From contig CALCEA010000156.1 of the NCBI GenBank assembly GCA_937900675.1, positions 1-7,699 of the forward strand: a DNA stretch of 7,699 nt. Direction: 5' to 3'. The notes below the pieces were generated by a model. That model searched no databases and was not told the DNA's origin. It was given only the letters and a program-made list of their open reading frames with translations. A program made the position numbers and the translations under genes. Below, one piece after another: positions 6,201 through 7,699 of this stretch (the stretch's first letter is position 1; each line of letters starts with the position of its first letter). The stretch is from an uncultured Chitinophagaceae bacterium. Lineage in GTDB: Bacteria > Bacteroidota > Bacteroidia > Chitinophagales > Chitinophagaceae.

Positions 6201-7699
6201 CCACTTGCATCTAAAGTTCCTCCAATACTTGAATTATTGGATAAAGCAATACCAGCACCTGTAGTTGTGGTGCCATATCCTGCTGTAAACCCAGTATTGT
6301 AACTTGTAGCACCGGTACCCAATTTTACTTTAACTGCATAAACATAGCCATTAATCATTGCTTGTCCACCTGGATAAGTTCCAAATGCAACGTTTCTTAA
6401 AGGTCTACTATTTGTGCCACCACTGACTGCTAAACCGAATGTCGCATCATAAGCACTTGTTTTAGTAGCTGCTAAATTGGTCACTAAACTTGAATATTCA
6501 GCAGCAGTAATTGGAACTAGTGCATTATCTATTGCCGAATTATAATTGGTTAAGCTTGTTCCTGATAAACTATTAACCACATTGGTTCTATATTCATTAG
6601 TTGTAATTGAACAACCCCCTACTGTTGTTGCAGTTAAGGAATAAGAACCTGATTGAATAGCAGTATAAGTATTATTACTAGCACCCCCTATTGCAACCCC
6701 ATTTCTATACCATTGATAGGTGGTATTTGCAACTGATGGAGTTGAAAATGTTACACTTCCACCCTCGCAGAAAACTGGATTTCCAGTTCTTGTTAATATA
6801 GGTGAAGCTGGTGTTGGATTTAAAGCAACTACATTAGAATTTGTAATTCCACAACTATTACTAGTTACATCTCTGAACATTAAATTAGTACCTGCAGAAG
6901 TATTATCAGTAAAAATCTTTAAAGTATTAGTTGTAAAATCCCCATAATAAACTGCATTGGAAAGTGGAGTTTGAACATCAGAAATATTTGTCCAAGTTGC
7001 ACCATTATCTGAACTTGCCTGCCATTGATGACTTGTCGCAGTTGGTGCAATTGTAGTAATAGTGTTTGTATATTTTGGAGTAGTAGAATTTGATGCAACT
7101 ATATTTGAAGTGACACCTGACATTGCAAAACCTGACAAGGTTAAATTCTTTGCATTGGTAGTCAAATCATTGAAAGTAGTTATTGCAGTATTTGAACCAG
7201 CTGCTGTGCCTTGATTGAAAGGATGATAAGCTACTAAACCTGACTCACTACCAGTCAACACTTTTTTATAGTTAGCTAAAATTTCTGCATCGGTTCTTGC
7301 TGTATTCCAAATTCTAACTTCATCAATACTACCATTAAAAAATCTAGAAACTCCTATTGAATAATCTTGTCCAATGATAACTGGATCGGTGTTTACAGCG
7401 GTTGTTAATGGAGTACCTGTTATGGTTTGTTCTACTCCATTGATATAAATTTTTCTTGTTCCATTATTATTTACCGCAGCAATATGTTGCCATTTATTTA
7501 GTGACAAAACTCCATTACTGGTAGACATTTCATCAAAAGTTACTCCAGAATAATCACCACTACCATTTAATCTTAATATGTAACCATTAGATGAATTAGT
7601 ATGATACTTACTTACAATACCACCTAACCAAGAAAAAGCAGTTGGCTTTATCCATGCTTCTATGGTATAATTTGTTGTTAAGTCCAAAGCATTATTATC
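2..7699 (-). CDS. Giant LamG and Ig-like/PKD/SprB-repeat surface adhesin, internal fragment (both ends missing)
   Basis: One uninterrupted minus-strand frame of 2,566 codons fills the window; neither start nor stop is present. Order of parts: LamG lectin-like domain (residues 1-146), post-LamG segment (147-206), two Ig-like modules (207-377), a Cys-free insert (378-579), then 23 beta-sandwich modules (580-2566). Linkers such as VTVNPLPTAT separate modules. Composition is Thr/Ser/Asn/Gly-rich with few charged residues and typically zero to two cysteines per module, as expected for an exported protein. In Bacteroidota, proteins of this architecture are usually carried to the surface by the type IX secretion system and end in a gliding-motility-type C-terminal sorting domain; that end is outside the window, so export route is inference. 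Likely role is adhesion to a surface or polysaccharide. No signal peptide or membrane segment is visible here. I do not recognise a specific named gene. Confidence 0.96.
254..523 (-). repeat. Ig-like module 24
   Basis: Residues 2393-2482. SSIINCAGTATTLSASLTS, LIYQWYNNGVAIPGANANVY, GTYTIRITNSSNCTTTSNAI. Canonical module with two cysteines; the segment between the first strand and the QWY core is extended (SPTVSANNNG). Confidence 0.8.
524..751 (-). repeat. SprB-like repeat module 23
   Basis: Residues 2317-2392. VITLTQPDCVTTTGSINITV, YSIDGINYQSSNLFTGLS, AGNYSVTVKNTSGCTSSIT, linker NPQPLPSQP. This is the clearest SprB-like repeat of the window: YSIDG plus F-T-G-L-S-A-G-N-Y-S-V. Two cysteines. 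Confidence 0.72.
752..1000 (-). repeat. SprB-like repeat module 22
   Basis: Residues 2234-2316. TAFITQPTCNVNTATISLTR, ATYLINGGVFSNTSGLFNNI, then AYSITQRNASTGCVSLA, linker NTAPPTPTVP. Two cysteines. LINGG takes the place of SIDG. Confidence 0.65.
1001..1240 (-). repeat. YYVSQT-type Ig-like module 21
   Basis: Residues 2154-2233. ATYCQGVTANSLAGNVSA, LNWYLLSTGGVADNIAPVPS, NYYVSQTINGIESDRATL, linker INPAPA. Lone N-terminal cysteine (1217-1219). Follows a PKD-like module and precedes a SprB-like one, like module 12. Confidence 0.8.
1241..1492 (-). repeat. PKD-like module 20
   Basis: Residues 2070-2153. SAITGNNIVNANVTENYQAS, ATSYTWTLPSNTWTITSST, a Thr run NTNTITTTTGSTGG, then LSVKALSNGCESPAQT, linker IKSSIP. 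Lone C-terminal cysteine (1289-1291). Same class as modules 9 and 11. Confidence 0.75.
1493..1723 (-). repeat. SprB-like repeat module 19
   Basis: Residues 1993-2069. TIIDPTCTIATGTISITSLG, YSINGINYQTSNLFTGLN, AGSYSVTTKYNNGCVSVATD, linker ATQPITPNAP. The core is nearly the same as module 23, pointing to an internal duplication. Two cysteines. Confidence 0.68.
1724..1981 (-). repeat. SprB-like repeat module 18
   Basis: Residues 1907-1992. ATVTQPNCSISTGTITVNSP, YSYTVTSSSSGVYSNTN, STGIFTNLSPATAYNITITN, then ATGCTSPAL. Same opening and F-T-N-L-S turn as the other SprB-like modules. Two cysteines. Confidence 0.65.
1982..2245 (-). repeat. Ig-like module 17
   Basis: Residues 1819-1906. TANCAGSTTVLTGTAS, TTYQWLNSGVNITGANSTVY, GIYDLKVTDANGCIATT, then an Asn/Thr run TNNTNNNSL and linker FNPLPALP. 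The run is coded by an ATT-type triplet tract at 2013-2040. Two cysteines. Confidence 0.78.
2246..2497 (-). repeat. Ig-like module 16
   Basis: Residues 1735-1818. STICQGNNAQLTANTTG, LTYQWQISSTTATGTYTNVA, GYYQVIVREANNTTHTSCPA, linker EVNPLP. The NGC position is shifted: the second cysteine sits in HTSCPA after an NNTTHT insertion. Confidence 0.75.
2498..2806 (-). repeat. Ig-like module 15 (longest, 103 residues)
   Basis: Residues 1632-1734. NNNNCNNPLVKLSVTTNAS, PGYQWQVLTDVNTNTYSNTG, a Ser/Thr-rich loop SSTSSTASLTGLDAQF, then GTYRVIVTDAYGCVNNSDPF. Extra length comes from the loop between the core strands and from an Asn-rich start. Two cysteines. Confidence 0.72.
2807..3064 (-). repeat. Ig-like module 14
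   Basis: Residues 1546-1631. AVCSGGSAILTANVSS, PTYQWFKNINDVATAIGGAN, GDFSFVATNPNSGCSSVPS, linker NIISPA. Canonical two-cysteine Ig-like module. Confidence 0.8.
3065..3307 (-). repeat. SprB-like repeat module 13
   Basis: Residues 1465-1545. VTAVITQPTCTINTGQILI, then ISIDNGVNFGSSNSYSGLLA, DYFIIQKDAKGCSSQVL, linker IDPAPIVPAKP. The TQPTC...T-G-x-I opening and SIDNG hairpin resemble SprB-family gliding adhesin repeats. Two cysteines. Confidence 0.65.
3308..3553 (-). repeat. YYVSQT-type Ig-like module 12
   Basis: Residues 1383-1464. YVYCQGDIASAISATP, LQWYTVATGGTPSNNAPVPS, NYYVSQIVNGIESDRSLI, linker VTVNAAP. Lone N-terminal cysteine (3518-3520). Its NYYVSQ-IESDR DNA is 39/45 identical to module 21 by hand alignment. 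Confidence 0.8.
3554..3832 (-). repeat. PKD-like module 11
   Basis: Residues 1290-1382. SSISGKSSPADNSTESYSV, VEYSWTVPTNWTIQSGTGNA, GTLKVTPTLNGCVGIAQTL, linker IKPPP. At 93 residues it is longer than the other two PKD-like modules because of extra residues around IIQNQVSGLGVNS. Lone C-terminal cysteine (3599-3601). Confidence 0.72.
3833..4099 (-). repeat. YYVSQT-type Ig-like module 10
   Basis: Residues 1201-1289. ITYCQGATAIQLTAS, FNWYTVPYAGTASTVAPTPS, SYFVSQTVNGVESDRVEI, linker VKPLPAQP. Lone N-terminal cysteine (4052-4054); the NGC cysteine is Val. Confidence 0.8.
4100..4342 (-). repeat. PKD-like module 9
   Basis: Residues 1120-1200. GSISGIVNPLAGELITYSI, then ATSYTWTLPNDWTGSSSTNT, NGNITVAAIIDGCISNIQSL, linker LKPAVP. 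The SYTWTLP core and GNITV strand match the PKD-like class of Bacteroidota (PKD_6, from memory). One cysteine, C-terminal (4148-4150). Confidence 0.75.
4343..4609 (-). repeat. YYVSQT-type Ig-like module 8
   Basis: Residues 1031-1119. ITYCQNATPVALTATL, ANWYTSSVGGSALNGAPTPS, SYYVSQTIFGLESERVE, linker VKPTPTTP. The usual NGCES is FGLES here, so the only cysteine is the N-terminal one (codon 4562-4564). Confidence 0.8.
4610..4870 (-). repeat. YYVSQT-type Ig-like module 7 (first cysteine replaced by Tyr)
   Basis: Residues 944-1030. NQSYYLNDNAFPLSA stands where relatives have YCQN; LQWWSQLTGGTVLSAPVIPS, then VNYYVNQLDGNGSGCTSTPR. It keeps only the C-terminal cysteine (codon 4661-4663). Matches my memory of the Ig-like, CHU_C-associated class (Ig_7). 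Confidence 0.75.
4871..5134 (-). repeat. Ig-like module 6 (variant)
   Basis: Residues 856-943. TTICNNQSFDLSTLQPTNL, GITYEWHNASSP, GSYTYYLFAKDNNTGCYS, linker NINAVIPS. The YYLFAKD strand and EWHN core mark a variant subclass. Two cysteines are present. Confidence 0.72.
5135..5398 (-). repeat. Ig-like module 5
   Basis: Residues 768-855. AACAGQTVTLNAS, PTYQWLLNNTNI, GDYTVKVTDGLGCTNTS, linker VTINPTPATP. Two cysteines in the canonical places, 57 residues apart. Confidence 0.8.
5399..5701 (-). repeat. Ig-like module 4 (second cysteine missing, long)
   Basis: Residues 667-767, about 101 residues. TTFCQGGSVVLTTS opens it; VEWIKILDKNANPITY takes the place of the QWY core; GDYAALFKNNGTPISNTNVV ends the sandwich with no NGC. 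Its only cysteine is N-terminal (codon 5654-5656), the complement of the previous module. Confidence 0.7.
5702..5962 (-). repeat. Ig-like module 3 (first cysteine missing)
   Basis: Residues 580-666. ITQGSSVTLSGGSTTL, QTYLWYSNPNISG, then GQFKVQVTNASGCSATS. At the usual first-cysteine site it has QGSS rather than CQGGS, so only the C-terminal cysteine (codon 5726-5728) is left. Confidence 0.75.
5963..6568 (-). other. Cys-free stretch of about 202 residues, not recognised as Ig-like
   Basis: Residues 378-579. It lacks every module hallmark: no QWY core, no GxYxV strand, no NGC, no cysteine. It starts with a probably helical part around ITAAEYSSLV (397-406), passes PLRNVAFGTYPGGQ, then has strands at AMINGYVYAVKVKL (447-460) and GNAYFIIKN (500-508). 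A Ser/Thr-rich part (SSSTSYVSTNTT) follows, and it closes with an aromatic run GPFLGLFQFLQQAPQYL before the standard linker NVTVNPLPTAV. It could be a separate ligand-binding domain placed in the stalk. I do not recognise the family; function unknown. Confidence 0.6.
6569..6799 (-). repeat. Ig-like module 2
   Basis: Residues 301-377. PVFCEGGSVTF, TTYQWYRNGVAI, GSYSLTATTVGGCS: a textbook Bacteroidota Ig-like module with a cysteine near the first strand and another after the GxYxL strand. Unlike the other modules it is followed not by a Pro linker and the next module but by the Cys-free insert. Confidence 0.8.
6800..7081 (-). repeat. Ig-like module 1 (divergent, one cysteine)
   Basis: Residues 207-300. 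ATSHQWQASSDNGATWTNIS is the usual central strand (QWQ plus an S-D-N-G-A hairpin); the module ends with SNSCGITNSNVVALNPTPA and a Pro linker. There is one cysteine only (codon 6851-6853), at the C-terminal position. The N-terminal part is unlike the other modules, so the exact start is uncertain. Confidence 0.65.
7082..7261 (-). other. Post-LamG segment (GLVAYHPFNQGTA type)
   Basis: Residues 147-206. ESGLVAYHPFNQGTAAGSNT, then TTFNDLTTNAKNLTLSGFAM and SNIVASN. This string commonly follows LamG domains in flavobacterial surface proteins (recalled pattern) and probably completes the lectin fold by adding a final strand. It supports the LamG call and the choice of frame. Confidence 0.7.
7262..7699 (-). 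other. LamG/concanavalin A-like lectin domain (Laminin_G_3 type), first strand missing
   Basis: Residues 1-146. Visible hallmarks in order: YTIEAWIKP (11-19), WQHIAAV (70-76), KIYINGV (83-89), then the diagnostic closing motif GSIDEVRIWNTARTDAEI (123-140). This family is a beta-jelly-roll that often binds glycans in secreted Bacteroidota proteins. The window opens at DNNALDLTTNYT, which is near the usual start of the domain, so only a short N-terminal part is cut off. There are no cysteines. Ligand cannot be told from sequence. Confidence 0.9.

Noticed and set aside
6720..6947. Plus-strand open frame of 75 codons
   Set aside because: Antisense shadow of Ig-like modules 1 and 2, whose minus-strand reading has clear module motifs (FCEGGSVTF, SNSCGI).
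1..7699. Possible CRISPR array or non-coding tandem repeat
   Set aside because: Similar segments recur at roughly 230-310 base spacing but they are degenerate at DNA level and conserved at protein level in one frame, as expected for protein modules and not for CRISPR repeats.
1..7699. Hidden frameshift or pseudogene
   Set aside because: No in-frame stop occurs in 2,566 codons, and recognisable modules stay in the same frame from the LamG domain to the last Ig-like module.
1..7699. Diversity-generating retroelement target or phage tail fibre
   Set aside because: No reverse transcriptase or template repeat is visible, and the modules are of the Bacteroidota gliding/T9SS type rather than phage fibre type.

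Overview
The window lies entirely inside one giant protein gene read on the minus strand. The minus-strand frame whose codons begin at 7699 and run down to position 2 is open for 2,566 codons with no stop. Both ends of the gene are outside the window, so there is no start codon, ribosome binding site, promoter, terminator or intergenic DNA to annotate. I translated the whole frame by hand. The same kind of module recurs in the same frame from end to end, so I see no frameshift or breakage.

The protein is a secreted, modular, adhesin-like surface protein of the kind found in Bacteroidota, most likely a Flavobacteriia-type organism. The DNA is AT-rich with A/T-ending codons. The protein is rich in Thr, Ser, Asn and Gly and poor in charged residues. 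The module signatures are typical of gliding-motility and type IX secretion (T9SS) cargo of that phylum: ATYQWYxNG, ITQPTC...YSIDG...NGCxS, and YCQG...YYVSQTxNGxES.

Layout in protein order (right to left on the + strand): (i) a LamG/concanavalin A-like lectin domain missing only its first strand (7699-7262) and its usual follow-on segment (7261-7082); (ii) two Ig-like modules (7081-6569); (iii) a cysteine-free stretch of about 202 residues that does not look like the Ig-type modules (6568-5963); (iv) 23 consecutive beta-sandwich modules of about 76-103 residues, joined by Pro-rich linkers such as VTVNPLPTAT (5962-2). The modules fall into four classes. These are general Ig-like modules, YYVSQT modules (Ig-like, CHU_C-associated type), PKD-like modules, and SprB-like repeats. 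YYVSQT and PKD-like modules alternate in 4870-3308 and again in 1492-1001.

Functionally this reads as a long stalk of Ig-like beads with a lectin-like domain near the N-terminal end. The left edge falls in a linker, so more modules, and probably a T9SS C-terminal sorting domain, lie beyond position 1. I find no multi-gene system here. The points most worth a second look are the Cys-free insert, a complementary pattern of lone cysteines in adjacent modules, and signs of internal duplication of a PKD/YYVSQT/SprB block.
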